Positions 32,310-41,670 of a stretch of DNA of 64,000 bases are shown piece by piece. The position numbers were made by a program, and so were the translations under genes. The first letter of the stretch is position 1; every line of letters begins with the position of its first letter. Location: assembly GCA_024228935.1 (NCBI GenBank), contig JAAESX010000091.1, positions 224,435 to 288,434 on the forward strand, given 5' to 3'. The notes below the pieces were generated by a model. That model saw only the letters and a program-made list of their open reading frames with translations, was not told where the DNA came from and did no database searches. The stretch comes from Pseudomonadota bacterium (GTDB lineage: Bacteria; Myxococcota_A; UBA796; CAJQPC01).

Positions 32310-34258
32310 AGATTCGCTTCTGGCACGTCGCCGTCGTGTTCCTCGTGCTCGCGGCGATCACCGTCGGTGGGGTCATCCTGCTGTACGGAAACGCGATGAC
32401 GCCCGAGCCGGCGCCCGTCGAGATCGTCGAGCGCCGCCACGAGACGGTCATCACGCGGACGACCCCCACCACCGTCGGCCTGATCTCGATCTCCGGCGTG
32501 GTCGTCTACGAGGACGGCAGCCCGGCCGAGGGCATCACTGTGGACTTCGACGGCCCGAACGACGTCGAGACCCTGACCGAGACCGGCCCCGACGGCACAT
32601 TTGCGGTCGAGGTCGAGGGCCCCGTCGAGGTCGAGCCCCACGTGGCGAGCCAGCCGGACGACGTCCCGATCTCGCAGGACACCACCGACCTGCGCTTCGT
32701 CATCCCCCAGGTCTGCCCGCTGACCGTGCTCGTCGTCGATCCCAAGGGGGAGCCCGTCGACGGCGAGGCGGACGCCAAGGTGAACACCGCGATCGGCTGG
32801 AGCGGGCGGAAGTACCGCGACATCGAGGACGGAGCCGCCGAGTTCGAGGCCCTGAGCTGTGGCATCGCTCGGGTCAGCGCCGAGGTCGAGGGCTACCCCA
32901 CCGCCACGCGCGATGACGTCGACACGCTGACCACCCAGGAGGTCACGCTCCAGCTCGTCGACGGGGTCTGGCTCGAAGGCGTGGTCACGGACCTCGACGG
33001 CCTGCCGCTCGACGAGGTCGACATCGACGCCGCCGACGACTCGACGATGACCGGCTCGGACGGCACCTACGGGATGCTCATCGACCCCGACCGGCTGAAC
33101 CTCGTGACCGCCGACAAGGACGGCTACGAGTCCGACACCACCGTGCTGCGCGTGAGCAAGGACGACGACGAGGCGTTCCAGGACTTCGTGCTGGCCCCCG
33201 ACCGCGCCGTCACCGTCTACTGCGCCGGCCTGGAGAACGACTCGTGCCAGGACCTGGGCCTGGTCATGTGCACCCACCCCTGGGTCCCCTTCGGCGAGCC
33301 CTGCGACACCAAGGCGGACCCCGTCAGCTGCCGCTGCCCCGAGGGCGTCTCCGCCATCCGGGCCTCGGGCGAGGCGGTCCGGGTCGAGCCCGAGGACACC
33401 GAGGCCTGGCTCGACTTCCGCTACGACGGCGCGATCATCGGTCGCGTGCTGGTCGACGGCGAGCCGGCCGGCTGCATGGCCACGGCCGTCTTCATCCCGG
33501 TCAAGCAGAGCGACCTGCTCACCGGCATCAGCGGCGTGCGTGCCCAGGACTGCGACCCCGAGGGTCGGTTCCAGTTCATCGGGCTGCGCGAGGGCCAGTG
33601 GATGGTCGACATCACCGCCGGCAACACCAAGCGCAGCGCAGGGACCTCGCAGATCCGCGACCAGGTGGTCGACCTGGGCGACATCGAGCTCACCGGAGGC
33701 GGGATGATCGAGGGCGTCGTGCTGGACGGCCTGACCGGCGAGGGCAAGCCCAACGTCCCGGTCTCGGCCGTGCAAGAGGTCGCCGGCGCCCAGTCCAACG
33801 GCATGGGCCCCGACGGCGCCATGCCGAGCATGGGGAACGCGTTCTCCGGCCCCGAAGGCAAGTGGGTCATGTACGGGCTCGAGGACGGCACCTACCAGGT
33901 GTTCACGAGCATGAACCCCTTCGACCAGCACGAGGTCACCGTCGTCGACGGCGAGGCCAACACCGTGGTCGAGCTCATGCACGGCGACGACGACCTGCTG
34001 AAGGAGCACGGCTTCGAGCTCGTGACCGACGAGGGAGACCTGGTCGTGGACGCCGTCGACGACGGCGGGAGCGCGTCCGAGGCGGGCCTCCAGGAAGGCG
34101 ACCGACTGAGCGGGGTGCAGATCTTCGGGACCGATCCGGCGAGCGTCATCGGGGGGTGGGACCAGACCATGACCACCATGCTGCTCGAGAACTACGCCGG
34201 CCCCGGCGTCACGCTGGTGGTCGAGCGCGACGGCGCCGAGGTCGAGGTCGACCTGTAG
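32306..34258 (+). CDS. membrane-anchored multidomain PDZ protein, paralogue of the preceding gene
   Basis: 650 residues. An N-terminal anchor (VVFLVLAAITVGGVILLY) precedes carboxypeptidase-regulatory-like domains (SGVVVYEDGSPAEGI, EGVVTDLDGLPLDEV). The same Cys-rich domain as its neighbour follows (VYCAGLENDSC, VMCTH, CRCPEGVSAI). Next are beta domains (IGLREGQWMVDIT, YGLEDGTYQVFT) and a PDZ-like end (DDGGSASEAGLQEGDRLSGV). The start is GTG 32306. The two copies have diverged well beyond half of their residues but keep domain order and Cys positions, which implies different partners. It is more acidic than its twin. Confidence 0.72.
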   Translation: MKIRFWHVAVVFLVLAAITVGGVILLYGNAMTPEPAPVEIVERRHETVITRTTPTTVGLISISGVVVYEDGSPAEGITVDFDGPNDVETLTETGPDGTFAVEVEGPVEVEPHVASQPDDVPISQDTTDLRFVIPQVCPLTVLVVDPKGEPVDGEADAKVNTAIGWSGRKYRDIEDGAAEFEALSCGIARVSAEVEGYPTATRDDVDTLTTQEVTLQLVDGVWLEGVVTDLDGLPLDEVDIDAADDSTMTGSDGTYGMLIDPDRLNLVTADKDGYESDTTVLRVSKDDDEAFQDFVLAPDRAVTVYCAGLENDSCQDLGLVMCTHPWVPFGEPCDTKADPVSCRCPEGVSAIRASGEAVRVEPEDTEAWLDFRYDGAIIGRVLVDGEPAGCMATAVFIPVKQSDLLTGISGVRAQDCDPEGRFQFIGLREGQWMVDITAGNTKRSAGTSQIRDQVVDLGDIELTGGGMIEGVVLDGLTGEGKPNVPVSAVQEVAGAQSNGMGPDGAMPSMGNAFSGPEGKWVMYGLEDGTYQVFTSMNPFDQHEVTVVDGEANTVVELMHGDDDLLKEHGFELVTDEGDLVVDAVDDGGSASEAGLQEGDRLSGVQIFGTDPASVIGGWDQTMTTMLLENYAGPGVTLVVERDGAEVEVDL

Positions 34259-34273
34259 AAGTTAGAGGGGGCC

Positions 34274-35131
34274 GTGCCGTTCCTCCTGCTCACCGCTGCC
34301 TGGGCCGACTGTGGCGACCTGGTCCTGGACGAGGGCGAGGCGTGCGACGACGGCAACCTGCGGGACGAGGACGGGTGCGACCTCGACTGCCAGCTCGAGC
34401 CGGGCTGGGTCTGCGAGGACCTGTCGATCCGGCTCGACGACGACATCACGTTCGCCGACGACCTGGGGCTGGCCGAGTCGTCCTGGTTCTTCAGCAGCGA
34501 CAAGACCGAGGCCACCCAGCTCCTGAACGCCGGGCCCGGCGTGTTCCTGAGCGAGGCCCAGCTGGGCGACGCGGACATCGTGTTCGACGTGCGCGTGTCC
34601 GATCCCCGCGGCGACGGCTTCATCGGCTGGACCCTGGGCGAGCTCGACCGACCGTTCCTGCTGTTCGACTGGAAGGGCCGCGACGGCTCCGAGACTTGCG
34701 GCCTCGCGCCCGAGGGCCTCGCCCTGTCGCTGGTCCAGCCCGACGCCACGGCGAGCGAGCTCTGGTGCCACACGGGAGCGGTGGCCGAGCTCGGCGGCCT
34801 GGGGGATCTCAGTGACGTCGGCTGGGTCCCCGACGAGCTGTACACGGTGCGGATCAGCGGCGACGTCGGCCGGCTGCGCGTCTTCGTCGACGAGGTCGAG
34901 CAGCTGGCGATGGACGGGCCGCACCCCCCGGGCCCCCTCGGCTTCTACACGCTCGACCAGCAGGACGCGTCCTTCCGCCTGCTGGCGCCGTCATCGCGCA
35001 CGGTCTGTGAGCGACTCGACGGCTCGACCAGCGGCTACTCCGGGGGCGTCTGCACGGGCTGCTCGTCCACCACCGCAGCCACTCCGATCTGGGCGCTGTT
35101 CGCGCTGGTCCTGCTTCGGAGGCGGCGATGA
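34274..35131 (+). CDS. DUF4215/lectin-like surface protein with MYXO-CTERM-like tail
   Basis: 285 residues from GTG 34274, with AGAGGGGG just upstream. The signal peptide is short (MPFLLLTAAWA). A Myxococcus cysteine-rich repeat follows (GEACDDGNLRDEDGCDL, PGWVC), and then a thrombospondin-C/concanavalin-like beta-sandwich (DELYTVRISGDVGRLRVFV, GPLGFYTLDQQD). The C-terminus has Cys in TGCSSTT, one hydrophobic helix and a final LLRRRR. That is the tripartite plan of MYXO-CTERM sorting signals, which are cut and anchored at the cysteine. Its stop overlaps the OmpA gene start (ATGA). Confidence 0.8.
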   Translation: MPFLLLTAAWADCGDLVLDEGEACDDGNLRDEDGCDLDCQLEPGWVCEDLSIRLDDDITFADDLGLAESSWFFSSDKTEATQLLNAGPGVFLSEAQLGDADIVFDVRVSDPRGDGFIGWTLGELDRPFLLFDWKGRDGSETCGLAPEGLALSLVQPDATASELWCHTGAVAELGGLGDLSDVGWVPDELYTVRISGDVGRLRVFVDEVEQLAMDGPHPPGPLGFYTLDQQDASFRLLAPSSRTVCERLDGSTSGYSGGVCTGCSSTTAATPIWALFALVLLRRRR

Positions 35132-36852
35132 TCTGGATCGGCGCCGCCCTGGCCCAGGACCTGCCCCCCATCGCGGCCGACAGCTTCCGGCCATCCATCG
35201 ACAACCCTTGGATGATCCAGGTCGACGAGTCCGGCCACGGCGAGCGCTGGCACTCCAACGCCCGGGAACTGTTCAGCTACTCGGCTCGCCCCCTGGTCTA
35301 CACGGATCCGCAGGGCGAGCGGACGGTGCTCATCGGGCACGTCCAGCGCGAGGACACGCTCGCGGCCACCACCTTCGGCCGGTTCCGGCTCGGGACGCGC
35401 TTCCCCTACTACGCCTTCCTGTCGGGCGAGGGCGACGACCGCGGACGCGGGAACCTGGACTTCGAGCTGAAAGGCACGGCGCTCGAGCGCGACGAGCAGG
35501 TGCTGGGTCTGGCGTTCACCGGCGGGGTCTCCCTGCCGGTCGCGACGGCGGCCGGACTGGGCCACGAAGGCATCGGCTGGGAGCTGTCGGCGATCGGCGA
35601 TCAGCTCGTCGGCGACTGGCTGATCGCCGGCAACCTGGGCTACCGCGGGGTCCCTCGCGTCGAGACCGAGACGCTCGTCTGGGACGACCAGGTGCTGCTC
35701 CGAGCCGGCGCGGCCTGGCTCGGAGAGGACACCGTGGGGGGCGCCGTCGAATGGACCTCGGCCTTCGGCATCCAGGGCGGACCGGCCAGCCGACAGATGG
35801 AGCTGACCGCCAGCGGCTGGGTCGACCTCGGCGTGCGATTCCAGACCCGCCTGGCGCTCTCGAAGGGCCTCTCCACCGGCATCGGCGTCCCGCGCGCCCG
35901 CGCCGTGTGGGTGGTCGCCTACGAGCCCGAGCGAGCGGCTGGCGACCGGGATGGTGACGGCCTGACCGACGACCGCGACGTCTGCCCGACCGTGCCCGAG
36001 GACGGCGACGGCTGGCGAGAGGAGGACGGCTGCCCCGAGCCCACGCGCGTGACCCTGCGCTTCCAGGACCTGGACGGCATCCCCGTCCTGCAGACCATCG
36101 TGACCGTGGACGGGGCGCCGTACTCGGACGAGGGCATCAACCTCGAGGCCGGCACCCACGTGGTCGTCGCCGACGGGACCGGGGTGCTCCAGGGCACGTT
36201 CACCATCGTGGTGCCCGAGGGCCCCCCCATCGAGCTCACCGAGACCCTCACGCTCGAGGACCCCGGGTTCATCGAGCCCCGCATCGTCGACCCCGACGGG
36301 CGCGCCATCGCCGGCGCCAAGTGGGTCCTGGACAACGAAGACCAGGGAGACCGGCCCTCGACCGCGGTCACGGCCGGCACCTACCGCGTGGCCGCGATGG
36401 CGGAGGGCTACCTGCCGCGCTCGACCCAGGTGGACGTCGACGCCGGCAGAGCGAGCGTCGTCACGCTGACGCTCGAGCCCACCACCATCCGGGTGACCGA
36501 CACCCGCATCGAGATCGGCGACAGCATCTACTTCAGCACTGGCAAGGCCGCGATCCTGCCCGAGAGCTACGCGCTGCTCGACGACATCGCGACGGTCATC
36601 CTCGAGCACCCCGAGCTCAACCGGATCCGCATCGAGGGCCACACCGACAGCCGGGACGACGACGCCCGGAACCAGCGGCTGTCCAAGGCCCGCGCCAACG
36701 CCGTTCGCGGCTACCTGGTGCAGAAGGGCGTGTCCGCGGACCGCCTCGTGGCCGAGGGGTACGGCGAGAGTCGCCCCCTCGATCCGCGCAATGTTCCCGA
36801 GGCATGGGACCAGAACCGACGCGTCGACTTCGTCATCACCGACCGTCAGTAG
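35128..36852 (+). CDS. OmpA-family outer-membrane protein with TSP3 calcium repeat
   Basis: 574 residues. A nine-residue signal (MIWIGAALA) is followed by an approximately 250-residue beta-barrel-like region with alternating hydrophobic strands. Next come an Asp-rich calcium-binding TSP3 stretch (DRDGDGLTDDRDVCP) and two PEGA-like beta domains. The protein ends in a complete OmpA peptidoglycan-binding domain (IYFSTGKAAILPES, GHTDSRDDDARNQRLS, VAEGYGESRP, NRRVDFVI). The Asp and Arg that bind diaminopimelate are present. It should link the outer membrane to peptidoglycan. It is coupled by ATGA to the MYXO-CTERM-like gene, and the two may form one surface structure. Confidence 0.9.
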   Translation: MIWIGAALAQDLPPIAADSFRPSIDNPWMIQVDESGHGERWHSNARELFSYSARPLVYTDPQGERTVLIGHVQREDTLAATTFGRFRLGTRFPYYAFLSGEGDDRGRGNLDFELKGTALERDEQVLGLAFTGGVSLPVATAAGLGHEGIGWELSAIGDQLVGDWLIAGNLGYRGVPRVETETLVWDDQVLLRAGAAWLGEDTVGGAVEWTSAFGIQGGPASRQMELTASGWVDLGVRFQTRLALSKGLSTGIGVPRARAVWVVAYEPERAAGDRDGDGLTDDRDVCPTVPEDGDGWREEDGCPEPTRVTLRFQDLDGIPVLQTIVTVDGAPYSDEGINLEAGTHVVVADGTGVLQGTFTIVVPEGPPIELTETLTLEDPGFIEPRIVDPDGRAIAGAKWVLDNEDQGDRPSTAVTAGTYRVAAMAEGYLPRSTQVDVDAGRASVVTLTLEPTTIRVTDTRIEIGDSIYFSTGKAAILPESYALLDDIATVILEHPELNRIRIEGHTDSRDDDARNQRLSKARANAVRGYLVQKGVSADRLVAEGYGESRPLDPRNVPEAWDQNRRVDFVITDRQ

Positions 36853-36861
36853 AGGCCTCTT

Positions 36862-39800
36862 GTGAACCGACTCCAGGACGAGACCAGTCCCTACCTGCGC
36901 CAGCACATGCACAACCCGGTGGACTGGTACCCCTGGGGCGACGAGGCGCTGCAGAAGGCGAAGGACGAGGACAAGCCCATCCTGCTGTCCGTCGGCTACT
37001 CGGCCTGCCATTGGTGCCACGTCATGGAGCGCGAGAGCTTCGAGGACGAGGCGACGGCCGCAGTGATGAACGAGCTGTTCGTCAACATCAAGGTCGACCG
37101 CGAGGAGCGACCGGACGTCGACGAGCTGTACATGCGCGCGGTCCAGGCGTTCCAGAACGGCTCCGGCGGCTGGCCGATGACCGTCTTCCTGACGCCCGAG
37201 GGCAAGCCGTTCTACGCCGGCACCTACTTCCCGCCCGACGACCGGCGAGGGATGCCCTCGTTCAAGCAGGTGATGGCGTACGTCTCGGGTCAGTACAGCG
37301 ACATGCGAGACCGCGTGGACCAGGTCACCGGCCAGGTCATGGAGCACCTGGAGCAGACCGGCCGCCTGCCCGCCTCGACCGGTCCGCTCGGCGGCGACTG
37401 GCTCGGGACGGCGACCGACGCGCTGAAGCGGGACTTCGACGCCCGGTGGGGCGGATTCGGCAAGGCGCCGAAGTTCCCGCCCTGCGGCAGCCTGGCCCTG
37501 TTGCTCGCCCACCACCACACGACCGGGGACGCGCGCAGCCTGCGGACGGCGACCGCGACGCTGGACGCGATGGCCCGCGGCGGCATGTACGACGTCCTGG
37601 GCGGCGGGTTCGCCCGGTACTCGGTGGACGCCGAGTGGCGCGTCCCCCACTTCGAGAAGATGCTCTACGACAACGGCCAGCTGGTGCCGCTGTACGTGGA
37701 CGCCTGGCTGGTGACCGGCCACGCCCACCACGCCCGCATCGCGCGCGAGAGCTGCGAGTGGGCGGTGCGGGAGATGACGCTCGAGAGCGGCGCCTTCGCC
37801 GCGAGCCAGGACGCCGACACCAACGGCGTCGAGGGGCTGTTCTTCATCTGGACGCCCGAGGAGATCCGCGAGGTCGTGGGGGTGCTCGACGGCCTGCGCG
37901 TCTGCGCGCTCCTGCAGGTCACACCCGAAGGCACCTTCGAGCACGGAGCCAGCGTCCTGAGGCTGGAGTCCCCGCTCGAGACGCTGCCGGAGGCCGACCG
38001 GACGCTGCTCGGGGACGCGCTCCCCAAGCTGTTCGCGGCGCGCGCGATCCGGACGCCCCCGCCGCGAGACGACAAGGTGGTCGCGTCCTGGAACGGCCTG
38101 ATGATCCAGGCGCTGGCTCGCACCGGGGACGTGCTCCAGGAGCCCCGCTACGTCGCGGCCGCCTGCGCTGCGGCCGAGGTCCTGCTCGGCCCGATGAGCC
38201 CCGACGGACGCCTCCACCGCACGTGGAAGGACGACCGGCTGGGCGCCAAGGGCTTCCTCGACGACCACGCGAACCTGCTGGCCGGCCTGCTCGCCTTGTG
38301 GGAGGCGACGTGGGACCGCCGCTGGGTGCGCGAGGCGCTCTCGCTCGCCGACCGGACCATCGAGCTGTTCTGGGACAGCAAGGGCGGTGGCCTCTTCCTG
38401 TCGGGGAGCGACAACGAGACGCTCGTGTCGCGCTCGAAGGCCCCGTTCGGCGGCGCGACCCCGAGCGGGAACAGCGTCTGCGCCCTGGCGTTCTCCAGGC
38501 TCGAGCTGCTGTGCGGACGCACCGATCTGGGCGACGCGGCCCGCACCATCCTGGAGTCGTTGCAGCCGCTGCTGGAGCGTGCGCCTCGGGCCCTGGGCCT
38601 GGAGACCATCGCCGCGGCGATGCAGACCGGCCGGGCGCTGGAGATCGGCCTCGTCGGCGAGCCCCCCGAGCTGATCGAGGAGCTCCGGCAGACCTACACG
38701 CCGCTCGCCGTCCGAGTCGCCGGTCCGGTCGACGCCGAGCTGTTCCCGTGGATGAGCGGGCGAGAGGGCCTCGACGGCACCGCGTTCGTCTGCGAGCGCG
38801 GGACCTGCCTCGTGCCCACGAAGAAGGCCGCGACGCTGCGGAAGCAGCTGGCCGAGCGACCCAAGCCGGTCCGCAAGGTGCGTGTCCACGCCCCCGCCCT
38901 GCCGACCGACCCCAGCGCCTGGCTCAACGGCGGCCCCGTGGACACCGCGGGCCAGATCGTGGTGCTGGACTTCTGGACCTACTGCTGCATCAACTGCATG
39001 CACGTCCTGCCCGTGCTCGAGCGCATCGAGGAGCGCTTCGAGGACGCGCCCGTCGTGGTGATCGGCGTCCACTCGGCCAAGTTCACGGCCGAGCACGACC
39101 CGAACCGGGTGCAGGCGGCCATCGACCGCCACCGCGTCCGGCACCCCGTGGTGAACGACCCCACGCACACGGTGTGGAGCGAGTTCGCCGTGAAGTCGTG
39201 GCCCACCGTGGCCGTGGTCGACCCCACGGGATGCATCGCGTGGCAGAAGCCCGGCGAGGCGACGTTCGAGGCGCTCGAGGCCGAGATCCTCACGTTGCTC
39301 GACGAGCACGAGGCCGACCTGGCGCCGTCGACGTGGACCGCGCGCGCGCTGCCCGACTCCACGACCGAGCTCCGGCACCCCGGCAAGGTCCAGGCCTGGC
39401 CGAACGACCTGGGCCAGGCCCGCGGCGAGGACCCGTTCAGCGCCGACGCCCGCGTCTACATCAGCGACACCGGCCACGGACGCGTCGTCGAGTACCGCGT
39501 CGACCGGGACGACGAGGGCTGGCCGAGCCTCACCGAGACCCAGGTGATCCGCGGCTTCGCGGGCCCCCAGGGCGTGGACCGTGAGGGGAGCACCCTGTAC
39601 GTCGCGGACACCGAGGACCACACCGTCCATGCCATCGACCTCGCGAGCGCTGCTCCCCGGGCCGGCGAGGACACGATCGTCGCCGGGACCGGCGAGCTGG
39701 GCAGCACCTTCTCCCCCGGCTCGGCCCGCGCGACGCCGCTGCGTTCACCCTGGGACGTGGTCGCGACCCAGGGCCACGTCTTCGTCGCGATGGCGGGCTC

Positions 39801-40308
39801 ACACCAGATCTGGCTCCTGTCCGCAGACGAGGACCGCATCCATCCGTTCATCGGCTCCGGGAGCGAGAACCACGTGGACGGCAAGGCCGACGAGGCCGCC
39901 CTCGCCCAGCCCAGCTCGATGGTGTTGATGGGCCGCTACCTGTTCTGGGCGGACTCGGAGACCTCCTCGATCCGGGTCTACGACCTGTCGGAGGGCACGG
40001 TCGGGACGGTGCTCGGCAAGGGGCTCTTCGACTTCGGGGACCTGGACGGCATGGGCCAGGAGGTCCTGATGCAGCACCCCCTGGGTCTGGCCGCGAGGCC
40101 GGGAGCGATCTTCGTGGCCGACACGTTCAACAACAAGATCAAGCGCGTCGAGCTGCCGGGGAGCGCGACGCGGACCATCGCCGACGGGTTCAGCGAGCCA
40201 GGCGGCTGCACGCTGCTCGGCGAGTTCCTGCTCGTCGCCGACACCAACCACCACCGTGTGGTCGCCCTGAAGCTCGCCAACGGCGAGGTCCGCACCCTCG
40301 TCGGGTAG
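36862..40308 (+). CDS. YyaL-NHLRC2 fusion: two thioredoxin-like domains, alpha/alpha barrel and NHL propeller
   Basis: 1148 residues in one uninterrupted frame from GTG 36862 (AGAGG upstream). Residues 1-165 are the DUF255 thioredoxin-like domain of YyaL/SPATA20, with CHWC at residues 49-52. Residues about 180-600 are its six-hairpin barrel. At about 640 a NHLRC2-type module starts. It has a thioredoxin fold with TYCCINC near 705-712 and [13 protein letters not shown], then a six-bladed NHL propeller (about 860-1148; [20 protein letters not shown]-like repeats). Each half normally exists as its own protein of about 650-700 residues. No signal peptide is present. A redox or metabolite-sensing role is inferred; substrates are unknown. 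Confidence 0.88.
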   Translation: MNRLQDETSPYLRQHMHNPVDWYPWGDEALQKAKDEDKPILLSVGYSACHWCHVMERESFEDEATAAVMNELFVNIKVDREERPDVDELYMRAVQAFQNGSGGWPMTVFLTPEGKPFYAGTYFPPDDRRGMPSFKQVMAYVSGQYSDMRDRVDQVTGQVMEHLEQTGRLPASTGPLGGDWLGTATDALKRDFDARWGGFGKAPKFPPCGSLALLLAHHHTTGDARSLRTATATLDAMARGGMYDVLGGGFARYSVDAEWRVPHFEKMLYDNGQLVPLYVDAWLVTGHAHHARIARESCEWAVREMTLESGAFAASQDADTNGVEGLFFIWTPEEIREVVGVLDGLRVCALLQVTPEGTFEHGASVLRLESPLETLPEADRTLLGDALPKLFAARAIRTPPPRDDKVVASWNGLMIQALARTGDVLQEPRYVAAACAAAEVLLGPMSPDGRLHRTWKDDRLGAKGFLDDHANLLAGLLALWEATWDRRWVREALSLADRTIELFWDSKGGGLFLSGSDNETLVSRSKAPFGGATPSGNSVCALAFSRLELLCGRTDLGDAARTILESLQPLLERAPRALGLETIAAAMQTGRALEIGLVGEPPELIEELRQTYTPLAVRVAGPVDAELFPWMSGREGLDGTAFVCERGTCLVPTKKAATLRKQLAERPKPVRKVRVHAPALPTDPSAWLNGGPVDTAGQIVVLDFWTYCCINCMHVLPVLERIEERFEDAPVVVIGVHSAKFTAEHDPNRVQAAIDRHRVRHPVVNDPTHTVWSEFAVKSWPTVAVVDPTGCIAWQKPGEATFEALEAEILTLLDEHEADLAPSTWTARALPDSTTELRHPGKVQAWPNDLGQARGEDPFSADARVYISDTGHGRVVEYRVDRDDEGWPSLTETQVIRGFAGPQGVDREGSTLYVADTEDHTVHAIDLASAAPRAGEDTIVAGTGELGSTFSPGSARATPLRSPWDVVATQGHVFVAMAGSHQIWLLSADEDRIHPFIGSGSENHVDGKADEAALAQPSSMVLMGRYLFWADSETSSIRVYDLSEGTVGTVLGKGLFDFGDLDGMGQEVLMQHPLGLAARPGAIFVADTFNNKIKRVELPGSATRTIADGFSEPGGCTLLGEFLLVADTNHHRVVALKLANGEVRTLVG

Positions 40309-40311
40309 CAT
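40306..40311 (+). promoter_or_regulatory. leaderless-type -10 box (TAGCAT)
   Basis: TAGCAT ends 6 bases before ATG 40318. The TAG is also the stop codon of the fusion gene. No Shine-Dalgarno is present. Confidence 0.35.
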
Positions 40312-40317
40312 CCGCGG

Positions 40318-41670
40318 ATGATCCGCTTCGAGCTGAACGGGCGACTCGTCGAGACCGAGGTCGCCCCCACCACCACCCTGCTCTGGTGGCTCCGCGGCCA
40401 GGGCCTCTCCGGGACGAAGGAGGGCTGCGCCGAGGGCGACTGCGGCGCCTGCACGGTCGTCGTCCGCGAGCCCGGCGGGACCCTGCGGGCCGTGAACTCC
40501 TGCCTCCAGCTGGTGCCCGCCCTGCACGGCCTCCAGGTCTGGACCGTCGAGGGGCTCCAAGATGCGGAAGGCCTGCACCCGGCCCAGGATGCGATGGTCG
40601 ACCGGCTGGGCTCGCAGTGTGGCTACTGCACACCGGGCTTCGTCATGAGTCTGGCCGAGGCCTGCCATCGGCCGGAGATGTCACCAGCGGACAAGGACGA
40701 CCAGATCTGCGGCAACCTGTGCCGCTGCACCGGGTACAGGCCCATCCGCGACGCGCTGGACGAGGTGGCCGGCACCGTGCCCACCGACGCACTCACCGAG
40801 GCGGAAGACACCGGTATCGCCCGGGATCTCGTGTGCGAGGTCGATGGGCGGGTTTTCGTCCAGCCGACGACCATGGGCGGACTGTGGGACGCGCTCGACG
40901 CCCACCCCGAGCACCGCATCGTCGCCGGCACGACAGACGTCGGGCTCGAGATCACCAAGCGCCGGTCGAGCTGGCCCGCGGTCATCTCGGTCGAGGCGCT
41001 GCCCCTGTCGGGCTGCGCCGCGTCGGATGACGGCTTCGCCATCGGCGCCACGACGCGCCTGACGGACCTCGAGGCCTGGGCCCGAGCCGAGCTCCCGGTG
41101 CTCGCGCAGATGCTGCGGTACTTCGCCTCTCGACAGATCAAGCACCGCGCCACGATCGGCGGAAACCTGTGCAATGCCAGCCCTATCGGCGATCTCGCGC
41201 CGGTGCTCATGGCCCTGGATGCCTCGCTGGTCCTGGCCTCGCGGACCGAGGAACGACTGGTCGGCATCGACGACTTCTTCCTGGCCTACCGGAAGACTGC
41301 GCTCCGACCGGGCGAGGTCCTGGCGGGCGTTCGCATCCCCCGTCCCGGACCTGGGACGCGCCTGGCAGCCTACAAGGTGAGCAAGCGCCGGGAGCTCGAC
41401 ATCTCCGCCGTCTGCGCCGGCCTCTCGGTCACCGTCGAGGGCGGGGTCGTGACCGCCGCCCGTCTCGCCTACGGCGGGATGGCCGCCACGACACAGCGGG
41501 CCCAGCCCGTCGAGGACGAGCTCGTCGGCCAGACCTGGGACGAGGGCGCCGTCGAAGCCGCGCTCGCGAAGATGGCGTTCACCCCCCTCTCGGACCACCG
41601 CGGCACGGCCTGGTACCGCGACACGGTCGCGAAGAACCTGCTGCGCAAGTTCGTGGCGGAGCACCCATGA
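40318..41670 (+). CDS. xdhA: xanthine dehydrogenase, FeS/FAD subunit
   Basis: 450 residues. The N-terminal plant-type 2Fe-2S domain has Cys 37, 42 and 45 (EGCAEGDCGACTV). The second 2Fe-2S helical domain has SQCGYCTPGF and CGNLCRCTGYRPI. The FAD domain (about 175-345) contains VAGTTDVGLEIT and ATIGGNLCNASPIGD, and a CO-dehydrogenase-flavoprotein-like C-terminal domain ends the chain. This is the complete small subunit of bacterial xanthine dehydrogenase, which passes electrons from the Mo site to NAD+. The stop overlaps xdhB (ATGA). Confidence 0.95.
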   Translation: MIRFELNGRLVETEVAPTTTLLWWLRGQGLSGTKEGCAEGDCGACTVVVREPGGTLRAVNSCLQLVPALHGLQVWTVEGLQDAEGLHPAQDAMVDRLGSQCGYCTPGFVMSLAEACHRPEMSPADKDDQICGNLCRCTGYRPIRDALDEVAGTVPTDALTEAEDTGIARDLVCEVDGRVFVQPTTMGGLWDALDAHPEHRIVAGTTDVGLEITKRRSSWPAVISVEALPLSGCAASDDGFAIGATTRLTDLEAWARAELPVLAQMLRYFASRQIKHRATIGGNLCNASPIGDLAPVLMALDASLVLASRTEERLVGIDDFFLAYRKTALRPGEVLAGVRIPRPGPGTRLAAYKVSKRRELDISAVCAGLSVTVEGGVVTAARLAYGGMAATTQRAQPVEDELVGQTWDEGAVEAALAKMAFTPLSDHRGTAWYRDTVAKNLLRKFVAEHP

